DNA from: Planctomycetota bacterium
GTDB taxonomy: Bacteria; Planctomycetota; Phycisphaerae; Phycisphaerales; Phycisphaeraceae
Direction of reading: 5' to 3'
Assembly: GCA_026386955.1 (NCBI GenBank)
Contig: JAPLMQ010000292.1
Location: forward strand, 43,768-106,555
DNA length: 62,788 nucleotides
The notes under the pieces are model-generated. The model worked only from the letters and a program-made list of their open reading frames with translations, ran no database searches and was not told the origin of the DNA. Every line of letters begins with the position of its first letter. The first letter of the stretch is position 1. Shown here piece after piece: positions 45,750 to 56,223 of the stretch. The translations under genes were made by a program, and so were the position numbers.

Positions 45750-46265
45750 ATGTCCGCGGACCTGACGATCAACCCCGATCAATGCACGGACAAGCTCCGC
45801 GTCGACTACGCGCACATCGGCCTCTTCGACGCCCAGGAGCGCAGGCTCTGGATCGCCCGCCAGGCCCCGGGGCTCGAGCCCCTGCGGGTCAGCCACGCGA
45901 AGCTCCTGCGCTCCGGGTCGGCCGAGGCCTCGACCGCCGACAAGGACCGCTTCGTCTGCTACTGGTTCCACACGCCCAACACCGGGCGCGGCTACGTGCA
46001 GGGCTACCCCATCGAGTGGGACGAGGGCCACCTGCTCGTCCGGCTCGACCCGAACTGGAACTACACCACGCGGAAGTTCATCCCCTCGACCGACACCGCC
46101 CGCATCGAGCGGAACGTCGAGCAGCAATACGCCTGGGCGGGCAGGATCTTCGAGGCCTACACATCCCGCCGGCCCGGCTTCGCGCTGAGCTGGCACATGA
46201 TCGGCCCGCGCCCGAGCGACTCGATGTTCTACGTGAAGCGCGTGGAGGCGACGGGGGAGGAGTGA
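45750..46265 (+). CDS. Hypothetical protein
   Basis: 171 aa from the ATG at 45750; a TAACCT hexamer lies only six bases upstream. Soluble, rich in Trp and Tyr: LRVDYAHIGLFDAQERRLWI, FVCYWFHTPNTGRGYVQGYP and WDEGHLLVRLDPNWNYTTRK. No family is recognised. Codon use and GC content fit the neighbours, so I take it as real. REP-like repeats start 83 bases after the stop. Confidence 0.7.
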   Translation: MSADLTINPDQCTDKLRVDYAHIGLFDAQERRLWIARQAPGLEPLRVSHAKLLRSGSAEASTADKDRFVCYWFHTPNTGRGYVQGYPIEWDEGHLLVRLDPNWNYTTRKFIPSTDTARIERNVEQQYAWAGRIFEAYTSRRPGFALSWHMIGPRPSDSMFYVKRVEATGEE

Positions 46266-46347
46266 GGGAGAGGAGAGGGTGGAGAGGAGAATGGAGAGGA
46301 GCGATCGAAATGACGAAAGCGATCGATGGAACGGAGATGGTCCAGCC

Positions 46348-46473
46348 AAGCCCGCTGATCCCGCCGGTACTCCGGCGGGTTCGGCGGGGTTCTTGAGTCA
46401 CACGGCAACTTTCCAACTCTGGACCTAAGAACCCCACCGAACGCATCGGAGTACCGACGCGATCGATGGGCTT
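46348..46473. repeat. REP-like inverted pair upstream of the RAYT gene (family A, copies 10 and 11)
   Basis: 46348-46391 (AAGCCCGCTGATCCCGCCGG and onward) and 46430-46473 (ends ATGGGCTT) face each other with 38 bases between. The pair ends 58 bases before the transposase ATG. Confidence 0.88.
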
Positions 46474-46519
46474 GGGTCGGCGGTCTTGTTTTCATCTTGG
46501 ATTTACTGGTCCCCAACGA

Positions 46520-46525
46520 TAAACT
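46520..46525 (+). promoter_or_regulatory. Putative -10 box (leaderless type) of the RAYT gene
   Basis: TAAACT six bases before the ATG at 46532. The spacing predicts RNA starting at or next to the start codon. It lies outside the REP pair. Confidence 0.35.
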
Positions 46526-46531
46526 CGCGCC

Positions 46532-47062
46532 ATGCCTGCTCCGGGACTTCGCTGGTACCACGTCACCTTCAGCACCTACGGCTCATGGCTCCCCGGCGAT
46601 CCCCGCGGATTCCGCGACAAGGGACATCGCATCCACTCCAGCGGCGACCACCTTCACCCGCCGCCGGCGGGGGAGCATGCGGAGTTGTGGCGCCGGGCGA
46701 AAAAGAAGACTCGCGAGCCTGTCGAACTCCCGGTCTCCGCACGCAAGACCGTGGGAGAGGGCATCCTGAATCATTTGGACAAAGTCGGGATACGGATCCT
46801 TGTCCTCGCGGTCGGGAATTGGCACGTTCATGCGCAAGCGGAGCTGTCGGTCGACAAGGACGAGGCTTGGGTGCCCATCGCCGGGGCCAAGCGACGGACG
46901 GCGCTGATTCATCGCAAGGTTTTTCCCGGCGGGATCTGGGGGCGGAATGGCGGCCTGAAGCCCATTCGCAATCAAAAGCACCAGGCTGCGACGTTTGATT
47001 ACATCGCGAGGCATGCCGACGAAGGGGCGTGGGTTTGGACGTTTCGGGATGTGAAGGGCTGA
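46532..47062 (+). CDS. REP-associated tyrosine transposase (RAYT, Y1/IS200-like)
   Basis: 176 aa. Y1-type HUH single-strand transposase family. The opening WYHVTFSTYGSWLPGDPRGF is typical of RAYT-like proteins in planctomycetes. The metal-binding HUH motif is H98-V99-H100 in VGNWHVHAQAEL, and the likely nucleophile is Y157 in FDYIARHADEGAWVW. Lys-rich and Arg-rich stretches (KKKTREP, GAKRRTALIHRK) would bind DNA. Length is normal and the frame is intact. It is flanked by family A REP copies on both sides (46348-46473 and 47098-47141), as expected for a RAYT with its cognate hairpins. Unlike true IS200 elements it has no partner gene. Confidence 0.85.
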   Translation: MPAPGLRWYHVTFSTYGSWLPGDPRGFRDKGHRIHSSGDHLHPPPAGEHAELWRRAKKKTREPVELPVSARKTVGEGILNHLDKVGIRILVLAVGNWHVHAQAELSVDKDEAWVPIAGAKRRTALIHRKVFPGGIWGRNGGLKPIRNQKHQAATFDYIARHADEGAWVWTFRDVKG

Positions 47063-47097
47063 AGAAGTCTGGGACGCACATTGTTGTTTGGGCGCGA

Positions 47098-47141
47098 AAC
47101 CCCACCGAACGCATCGGAGTACCGATGCGATCGATGGGCTT
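47098..47141. repeat. REP-like repeat downstream of the RAYT gene (family A, copy 12)
   Basis: AACCCCACCGAACGCATCGG and onward, ending ATGGGCTT. It starts 35 bases after the transposase stop and is nearly identical to copy 11 (46430-46473), in the same orientation. Confidence 0.9.
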
Positions 47142-47180
47142 GAATGCGTGTGCTTTGGCGCGCTGGGTTGTGGGTCTGCC

Positions 47181-47981
47181 TCACCCCTCCGCGCGATCGA
47201 GGACGAAGGGCATGGTGGGCAGTTCGCGGTCGAGGATCGCGCGGGCGTAGACGCAGAGCAGGCGGTTGGCGCGGCGGTGCAGCGCGGCCGCGGCGGGCGC
47301 GTTGTCGTCCATGATCGATCGCGGGTCGGCGGCGAGGCGGCGGAGGAGGTCGAGCGTCTCGCGCCTCACGCGCCACGGCCCGGGGCCGCGGTGGTCGCTC
47401 GACTCGCCGACGACGTCCTGGGCGGTGAAGCCGCCCGCGCCCGGGGCGAAGCTGTAGGAGGCGCGGTCGGGCAGGTCGTCGCCGGTGCGGGCGTCGCGGG
47501 AGAGCTCGGGGCGGTAGCCGCAGTCCTCGAGCAAACGCCATTGGTAGAGCAGCAGCGCGGCGTCGCGCGCGGCGGGTTGTGCAGTGGGTTGCGCCAGCGC
47601 GGCCAGCAGGTCGCTCAGGCAATCGAAGACGCGCGGGTGCGGGTCGTGGTCGGCGAGGAACGCGTTGGCGAGGTCGGCCGCGTAGAAGGCGAGGCGCTGG
47701 GCGTCGAGGTCGCCGCGGAGGTGGTGGTAGGGCTCCTGCAGGTCCCACTCGACGAGGGTCGCGAGGTCGGAGGTGGGGCGGACGATGCCGACGATCTCGC
47801 CTCGGGTGAGCAGCTCGATGCCGCCGGAGTAGCGGGCGACGGAACTGGGCGTGAGGCGCTTGGAGCCCTTGGCGACGCCACGGACCTTGCCGTGGTCGTG
47901 CGTGAGCAGCGCGACGATCTGGCTGGTCTCGGACCAGTCGAGCAGGCGGAGGCAGATGGCCAGGTCCTTGATGCGCGGCAT
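47181..47981 (-). CDS. recO: DNA repair protein RecO
   Basis: 266 aa from the ATG at 47981 (MPRIKDLAICLRLLDWSETS). Loads RecA on SSB-covered DNA together with RecR. N-terminal OB fold with the conserved start (WSETSQIVALLTHDHGKVRG then VAKGSKR), followed by a helical domain (DLANAFLADHDPHPRVFDCL, LYQWRLLEDCGYRPELSRDA). The Cys4 zinc site of some RecO proteins is not evident. The upstream frame to 48077 runs through a REP copy and is not used. Confidence 0.88.
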   Translation of the reverse strand: MPRIKDLAICLRLLDWSETSQIVALLTHDHGKVRGVAKGSKRLTPSSVARYSGGIELLTRGEIVGIVRPTSDLATLVEWDLQEPYHHLRGDLDAQRLAFYAADLANAFLADHDPHPRVFDCLSDLLAALAQPTAQPAARDAALLLYQWRLLEDCGYRPELSRDARTGDDLPDRASYSFAPGAGGFTAQDVVGESSDHRGPGPWRVRRETLDLLRRLAADPRSIMDDNAPAAAALHRRANRLLCVYARAILDRELPTMPFVLDRAEG

Positions 47982-48013
47982 GGCGGGTGAAGCCTCTGGA
48001 AATCCCTGCGCCC

Positions 48014-48113
48014 AAGCCCATGGATCGCGGCGGTACGCCGTCCCGTTCCGTGGGGTTTTTCGGGGGCCCGACCCCACCGAACCCGACGGGGTACCGTCGG
48101 GATCAGTGGGCTT
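48014..48113. repeat. REP-like inverted pair (family A, copies 13 and 14)
   Basis: 48014-48057 (AAGCCCATGGATCGCGGCGG and onward) and 48071-48113 (ends GTGGGCTT) are only 13 bases apart, the tightest pair in the window. Located between the recO start and the valS stop. Confidence 0.88.
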
Positions 48114-48162
48114 GTTTTAGCCGTTCATGAGCCTCATGCGGCATCCGACAGGTCTTTTGGCC

Positions 48163-51231
<3,069 letters not shown>

Positions 51232-51485
51232 GGCGGTTCTCGATTCGGCGGCTGGCAGGAGAGCCAGCGGGCAAGCCTGCCGGGGGAGGTTCCGGGGAGG
51301 CGAGGTGCGTGATGATTCAGGGATGAAGGGACGAAGCGGGCGGGCGTCGGCGGCCGGCGATGCGGGTCCTCCGCTCAGCTAACGGCGACCGGACGGGCCA
51401 GCGCTCTTCGGACCGGGATGGGCGAGGGGGACTTCATGCCCAGACTATATCGGACGCATCCGGGGGCGGCAAAAGGGGAGGCGCA

Positions 51486-51669
51486 TTGTTAGCCGGAAGC
51501 GCAAGCGACGGGACGGGGGTCGCCCAATCGACTGCCACGATGAATTGCAACAGCGATCTTCGGTCCTCGACGCTTCCGCCCAAGCCTCGGCCGATCGGCC
51601 CTTCGCGTGCCACGGCCCGGCCGTGATTTGATCGACCCCCGTCCCGTCGCTTGCGCTTCCGGCTAACAA
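51486..51669. repeat. MITE-like element with perfect 37-bp terminal inverted repeats
   Basis: 184 bp. Termini 51486-51522 (begins TTGTTAGCCGGAAGCGCAAG) and 51633-51669 are exact reverse complements over 37 bases. The outer sequence matches the end of repeat module E at 17822, 21562 and 26495. The core of 110 bp is unremarkable. It ends 11 bases before the sulfatase stop. Confidence 0.92.
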
Positions 51670-51680
51670 GACAAGAGGCC

Positions 51681-53162
51681 TCACCCCGGCCTCGGCAGCC
51701 CCAGCCGCTCGTACTGCTCCGGCGGGGCGTCGCATTCCTTCATCAGCCGGACCATGTGGGCGATCATCCGCTTCTCGACCGCGGGGTCGTTCAGCGGGCG
51801 CTCCTGCTTCGGGTCGGCCTTCACGTCGAAGAGCAGTGTGGGCGAGCTTTGGCGGATCCACCCGCCCGAGGGGATCTTCATCGTCCTGCAGCCCTTTGTG
51901 AAGCTGAAGGGCTCCGCGAGCCCGATGCGGTCGCCCTTCAGCTCGTTCACGCCGAAGGGGTCGCGCATGTGGGTGGGCATGAGCGTGTAGTTGTTCAGCG
52001 GCTCGTTCTTCTCGCCCTGCGTCGAGCGCATGTAGACGTAGCGCCCGTCGGTGACGTTCACCTGGGCGCCGTGCATGCCGAAGATCGCGGCCTCGCGCAC
52101 GGGCGTGTCGTCGGCGACGGCCTTGCCCAGCGGCTTGCCGAGCATGTCGGGCGGGAGGGGGATGTCGAAGAAGTCGAGCAGCGTCGGACCCAGGTCGATG
52201 GAGGGCTGGACGAGGGCGGAGCGACGCTCGCCGGCCTTCTTGCTGCGCGGGTCCCAGATGAAGAAGGGGGTGTGGGCGACCTCCTCGTAGAACGGCCGCC
52301 AGCATTTCGCCCAGGAGTCGTGCTCGCCCAGGAGGAAGCCGTGGTCGGTCCAGACGACCAGCATGGTGTCCTTCCAGAGGTCGAGGGCGTCCATGGTGTC
52401 GAGCAGGTCGCCGAGCTTCGCGTCGCACATGCTGACGAGGGCGGCGTATTCGTGCTTCAGGTGTTCGACCTGCTCGGGCGTCTCCTCGACCTTGCGGTAT
52501 TTCGGCCAATCGAAATGCGGGCCCTTGTAGCTTTCGTAGTGCTCGGCGTAGAGGTCCTTGTACTTCCGCTGCGTGAAGAAGGGCTCGTGCGGGTCGAAGG
52601 TCTCCATGTGGAGGAACCACTTGTCCTGGTCGTGGTTCCGCTTGAGGAACTCGATGCCGGCGTTGAAGGTCTGCGACTGCGGCTGCTCCTCCTCGCGCGC
52701 CATGAATGAGCGGTTGACCCAGTCCTGGTTGTGCCAGGCGCTCTTGGGGTTGAGGCTCTCGGGGACCACGGGCGGGGCGATCTGCCCGATGAAGGGGTCG
52801 CCCTCCTGCCCGCGGAAGAATTGCCAGGTGGAGTAGTTGGTGTGGTAGGTCGCCCCGCCGGCCTCGAAGTAGTGGTAGTGGTCGGTGATGAGGTGGGAGG
52901 AGACGCCATGCTCGCGCAGGATGCGGGGGACGGAGTCGTCGAAGGGCTCGATGGGGCCCCAACTGCGGTGGAGGAAGTTGGGCCTGCCGGTGTGGAGGTC
53001 GCGGCGGGCGGGCATGCAGGGCATCGAGCAGACGTAGGAGTTGTCGAAGATGACGGTGCGGCGGGCGAGGCGCTCGAAGTTGGGCGCGTGCAGCCACGAG
53101 GGCCCGTAGGGCGGGAGCATGTGGCGGTTGAGCGAGTCGAACATGAGCATGATGACCTTCAT
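51681..53162 (-). CDS. Sulfatase (type I, formylglycine-dependent)
   Basis: 493 aa from the ATG at 53162 (MKVIMLMFDSLNRHMLPPYG) with GAGG eight bases upstream. The signature CxPxR is C49-M-P-A-R53 within CSMPCMPARRDLHTGRP; C49 would be converted to formylglycine. Metal-binding Asp9 (MFDS) and TDHGFLLGEHDSW complete the site. No signal peptide is present, unlike most planctomycete sulfatases, so it may act in the cytoplasm. Substrate unknown (sulfated carbohydrate likely). The family C hairpin upstream separates it from ffh. Confidence 0.93.
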   Translation of the reverse strand: MKVIMLMFDSLNRHMLPPYGPSWLHAPNFERLARRTVIFDNSYVCSMPCMPARRDLHTGRPNFLHRSWGPIEPFDDSVPRILREHGVSSHLITDHYHYFEAGGATYHTNYSTWQFFRGQEGDPFIGQIAPPVVPESLNPKSAWHNQDWVNRSFMAREEEQPQSQTFNAGIEFLKRNHDQDKWFLHMETFDPHEPFFTQRKYKDLYAEHYESYKGPHFDWPKYRKVEETPEQVEHLKHEYAALVSMCDAKLGDLLDTMDALDLWKDTMLVVWTDHGFLLGEHDSWAKCWRPFYEEVAHTPFFIWDPRSKKAGERRSALVQPSIDLGPTLLDFFDIPLPPDMLGKPLGKAVADDTPVREAAIFGMHGAQVNVTDGRYVYMRSTQGEKNEPLNNYTLMPTHMRDPFGVNELKGDRIGLAEPFSFTKGCRTMKIPSGGWIRQSSPTLLFDVKADPKQERPLNDPAVEKRMIAHMVRLMKECDAPPEQYERLGLPRPG

Positions 53163-53207
53163 GACGGACCTCGCGCGGGGTTTGGGGTTTCGGGGACTTT
53201 TTAGAAG

Positions 53208-53238
53208 AAAACCCAGGCACGCGGTGCCTGGGCTTTTT
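53208..53238. terminator. Hairpin terminator/repeat (family C, copy 4)
   Basis: AAAACCCAGGCACGCGGTGC then CTGGGCTTTTT. On the minus strand the stem is followed by TTTTCTTCT, 64 bases after the ffh stop, so it serves as the ffh terminator. Confidence 0.8.
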
Positions 53239-53301
53239 GGATGAAGGGGAAGGATTGTCGTCAAACGGAACGAAACTGATCGAAACGGATTTCGGATCGT
53301 C

Positions 53302-54780
53302 TCAGCGGCTCTTGCGTTTGCGTTCCTTGAACTTGGGCTTGGACTTGTCGGGGGCCGAGCCCGGACGGCCGAGCCCGCGGAGGGCGGCGGCGTCCATCAG
53401 GTTCGGGCCCATGCCGGCCATCGACTTGAGCTTGGTCAGCGTGCTCATGCTCGACATCTGCTTGGTGACTTCGGAGATCGCCTCGAAGCCCTTGACGATG
53501 GCGCTGACCTCCTCGGTGTGCGTGCCCGAGCCGCGGGCGATGCGGCGGCGGCGGGAGTTGTCGAGCAGCTCGACGTCGGTCCGCTCCTTCTTGTTCATCG
53601 ACTGGATGATCGCCTGCGTGCGGTCGATCTGTTTCTCGTCGAGGTCCATGTTGGCGAACTGGTTGCCGATGCCCGGGAGCAGGCCCAGGACGCTCTTCAT
53701 CGAGCCCATCTTGCGGATCTTCTGCAGTTGGGCGAGGAAGTCGTCCATCGTCATCTTGCCCTCGGCCATCTTCTGCTGAAGGGCCGCGGCCTCCTCCTCG
53801 GAGACCTGCTCCTGGGCGCGCTCCACGAGGCTGACCACGTCGCCCATGCCCAGCATGCGCGAGGCGATGCGCTCGGGGTGGAACTCCTCGAGGGCGTCGA
53901 GCTTCTCGCCCGTGCCGATGAACTTCAGCGGCTTGCCGGTGACGTGCTTGACGGAGAGGGCGGCCCCGCCACGGGTGTCGGAGTCGAACTTGGTGAGGAT
54001 CACGCCGTCGAGCTCGAGCTGGTCGTTGAAGGCCTTGGCGGAGTTGACGGCGTCCTGCCCGGTCATGGCGTCGATGACGAGGTAGATCTGGTGCGGGTTG
54101 ACCGCGGCGTTGACCTGGCGGAGCTCGTCCATCAGGGCGTCGTTGATGTGGAGGCGCCCGGCGGTGTCGAGGATCAGGACGTCGACCTTCTTCTCGCGGG
54201 CGGCTTTGACGGCGTTGACGCAGACCTTGACCGCCGCGCCCACGGCCTTGCCGTATTCGGCGACCTTGTCGGGCTCGGAGTAGAAGAGGACCGGCGCGCT
54301 GCCGGGCATGTCGGCCTGGACCTGGTCGGCGAGGGTGTTGAGCTGCTGCACGGCGGCGGGGCGCTGGAGGTAGGCGGCGGCGAGCATGACGCTCTTGCCG
54401 CGCTTCTTCAAGTAGGCCGCGAGCTTGCCGCAGGTCGTGGTCTTCCCCGAGCCCTGCAGGCCGCACATCATCACGATGGTCGGCCCGGGCTGGACGTACA
54501 TCATGTGGGAGTCGACCGGGCCCATCAGCTTGACCAGCTCGTCGTAGACGATCTTGATCATCTGCTGCCCGGGGCGGAGGCTCTCGAGCACCTTGGTGCC
54601 CATCGCCTCGTCGACGACCTGCTTGGTGAACGATTGGACGACGTCGTAGTGCACGTCGGCCTCGAGCAGGGCGTTGCGCACCTGCTCCATCGCCTCGCGG
54701 ACGTTGGATTCGCTGATCTTGCCCCGGCCCGAGAGGTCGCGGAGCACTTGGCTGAACTTGTCGGAGAGGTTGCTGAACAT
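53302..54780 (-). CDS. ffh: Signal recognition particle protein Ffh
   Basis: 492 aa from the ATG at 54780 (MFSNLSDKFSQVLRDLSGRG). GTPase that delivers nascent membrane proteins to FtsY. N domain, P-loop GLQGSGKTTTCGKLA, LILDTAGRLHINDALMDEL, TKFDSDTRGGAALS, then the Met-rich M domain (MGSMKSVLGLLPGIGNQFAN and later RRRRIARGSGT for 4.5S RNA). Motif II reads AYLQRPAAVQQL where most Ffh proteins have an Asp at the first Tyr position (DxxRPAA). The codon is TAC, one base from GAC. A TACACT hexamer lies seven bases before the ATG. Confidence 0.96.
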   Translation of the reverse strand: MFSNLSDKFSQVLRDLSGRGKISESNVREAMEQVRNALLEADVHYDVVQSFTKQVVDEAMGTKVLESLRPGQQMIKIVYDELVKLMGPVDSHMMYVQPGPTIVMMCGLQGSGKTTTCGKLAAYLKKRGKSVMLAAAYLQRPAAVQQLNTLADQVQADMPGSAPVLFYSEPDKVAEYGKAVGAAVKVCVNAVKAAREKKVDVLILDTAGRLHINDALMDELRQVNAAVNPHQIYLVIDAMTGQDAVNSAKAFNDQLELDGVILTKFDSDTRGGAALSVKHVTGKPLKFIGTGEKLDALEEFHPERIASRMLGMGDVVSLVERAQEQVSEEEAAALQQKMAEGKMTMDDFLAQLQKIRKMGSMKSVLGLLPGIGNQFANMDLDEKQIDRTQAIIQSMNKKERTDVELLDNSRRRRIARGSGTHTEEVSAIVKGFEAISEVTKQMSSMSTLTKLKSMAGMGPNLMDAAALRGLGRPGSAPDKSKPKFKERKRKSR

Positions 54781-54787
54781 GGGGATC

Positions 54788-54793
54788 AGTGTA
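54788..54793 (-). promoter_or_regulatory. Putative -10 box (leaderless type) of ffh
   Basis: TACACT on the minus strand, seven bases before the ATG at 54780, in the context TTTGCTACACTGATCCCC. A TTGACA occurs 12 bases further up, too close for a normal -35. Confidence 0.35.
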
Positions 54794-54809
54794 GCAAACC
54801 CGCCTTGTC

Positions 54810-54838
54810 AAAGCCCGGGCGCAGCCGTGCCTGGGTTT
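54810..54838. repeat. Short hairpin repeat (family C, copy 5)
   Basis: AAAGCCCGGGCGCAGCCGTG CCTGGGTTT between the rsmD stop, which it touches, and the ffh promoter. A degenerate member of the family; it can form a terminator-like stem for rsmD. Confidence 0.65.
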
Positions 54839-55443
54839 CAGGATTTCCCGTCGGAGGACGGATCGCCTTCCTCCGCCTTGCTGTAGAAATGCAGCGTCAT
54901 CGACCCGTAGTTGAAGCTCGCCGGGCCGTCCCAGCCGGCGGCGGCGGGGGGCGTGACCTCCTCGGGCGTGCGCAGCGTCAGCGCGCCCAGCGGCTCCATG
55001 ATCGGGGCGAGCTTCTCGACCAGCGCCATCAGCTCGGCCAGCTCCTTGGGCTCGCGGACCATCGCATACGGCGGGTCGAGGAAGACCAGGGCCAAGGGCT
55101 TGCGCGGCAGCAGCGCGATCCACGCGGGGGAGACGGCGTTGACGCTCAGGACCGCCGCCTGCTCGGTGAGCCGGAGCGTCTTGATGTTCTGCTCGAGAAG
55201 TTGGCGGGCCGGGCGGTCGCGCTCGATGAAGGTGCAGTGCTTGGCCCCGCGCGAGAGGGCCTCGAGGCCCAGGCTGCCCGTGCCGGAGAAGACGTCGACG
55301 ACGGAGCCGTCGCCCAGCGCGCCCATGGAGGCGAGCCGGTCGAAGAGGCTGGTCTTCACGCGGTCGGTGATGGGGCGGGTGATGGTGTCGTCCTTGGGGC
55401 CAAGGATCGTGCGGCTGCGGTGGATTCCGCCGATGATGCGCAT
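54838..55443 (-). CDS. rsmD: 16S rRNA (guanine966-N2)-methyltransferase RsmD
   Basis: 201 aa from the ATG at 55443 (MRIIGGIHRSRTILGPKDDT). Methylates G966 of 16S rRNA. TRPITDRVKTSLFDRLAS and VVDVFSGTGSLGLEALSRGA (SAM motif I) are diagnostic, and LALVFLDPPYAM carries the DPPY catalytic motif. The much longer open frame upstream is antisense to hisS and not coding. Divergent from the YkgJ-type gene, with 102 bases between the starts. Confidence 0.93.
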   Translation of the reverse strand: MRIIGGIHRSRTILGPKDDTITRPITDRVKTSLFDRLASMGALGDGSVVDVFSGTGSLGLEALSRGAKHCTFIERDRPARQLLEQNIKTLRLTEQAAVLSVNAVSPAWIALLPRKPLALVFLDPPYAMVREPKELAELMALVEKLAPIMEPLGALTLRTPEEVTPPAAAGWDGPASFNYGSMTLHFYSKAEEGDPSSDGKS

Positions 55444-55545
55444 GAGGCTTGCTCGTCGCGGGCTGGTGAGGTCAGATGGGGCCACGCGGCCCGACCGCGG
55501 GAATGATACGTCGCCCCGTCCCCCCAGCCAGCAGGAAGGTCCGCC

Positions 55546-56154
55546 ATGGCGTCCAAGGAATCCCTCTGCAGCCGCTGCACCGCGATCTGTTGCCGGTATT
55601 TCGCCCTGCAGATCGACACGCCCACCGATCCGGCGGAGTTCGACGACATCCGCTGGTACCTCGCCCACGAGAGCGTGCACGTCTTCATCGAGGACGGCGA
55701 CTGGTACCTGGCGATCCAGACGCGTTGCCAGCACCTCGCGGAGGACAACCGCTGCGGGATCTACGAGGACCGCCCGAAGATCTGCCGGGAGTTCTCGACC
55801 GAGAACTGCGACTACCACCAGGACGCCTACGGCTTCGACCAATACTTCACCGGGCCCGAGCAGCTCGAGGCCTACGCGCAGGCGAAGCTGGGGGCGCGGT
55901 ACACGCGCTATGTGCTCCGGCAGCGCCGGCTGAATGTGGGCGAGCCTGCCACGGGCAGCAAGGTCAAGCGCGGGGCAAAGCGAGGTTCGCAGGGCAAGGG
56001 CTTCGCCGCCGCGGTGCTCGCCTCGCGGGCCCGCACGCGGATCATGGGCCATCCGGGCAAGCGGCCCGCATCGAAGAATGGCGGGGCGGGGAAGGGCGGG
56101 GGGGAAACGCCCCTTGCGCTCGTGCCGCTTTCCATCAGCGTCGGCAACCGCTAA
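55546..56154 (+). CDS. YkgJ-family Cys-cluster protein
   Basis: 202 aa from the ATG at 55546 with AGGA nine bases upstream. N-terminal Cys cluster CSRCTAICCRYFAL, then CQHLAEDNRCGIYEDRPKIC and ENC complete the eight-Cys pattern of the YkgJ/UPF0153 family, thought to bind zinc or an Fe-S cluster. The C-terminal ~80 residues are basic and Gly/Ala-rich (SKVKRGAKRGSQGKG) and probably disordered. Function unknown. hisS begins 69 bases later on the same strand. Confidence 0.9.
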   Translation: MASKESLCSRCTAICCRYFALQIDTPTDPAEFDDIRWYLAHESVHVFIEDGDWYLAIQTRCQHLAEDNRCGIYEDRPKICREFSTENCDYHQDAYGFDQYFTGPEQLEAYAQAKLGARYTRYVLRQRRLNVGEPATGSKVKRGAKRGSQGKGFAAAVLASRARTRIMGHPGKRPASKNGGAGKGGGETPLALVPLSISVGNR

Positions 56155-56223
56155 ATTCCCGGGCTCGCTCCACCCGGCCAGCAGCCGGCGAAACCCGCAT
56201 CCGCACCGCGAAAGACCCCCGCC

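Noticed and set aside
46532..47062. The RAYT gene as a complete IS200/IS605 insertion sequence
   Set aside because: No TnpB-like partner or defined IS ends are present; dispersed REP hairpins fit a RAYT better.
14771..48113. The repeated hairpins as a CRISPR array
   Set aside because: The copies are dispersed over 33 kb, occur in both orientations and have no regular spacers; no cas gene is present.
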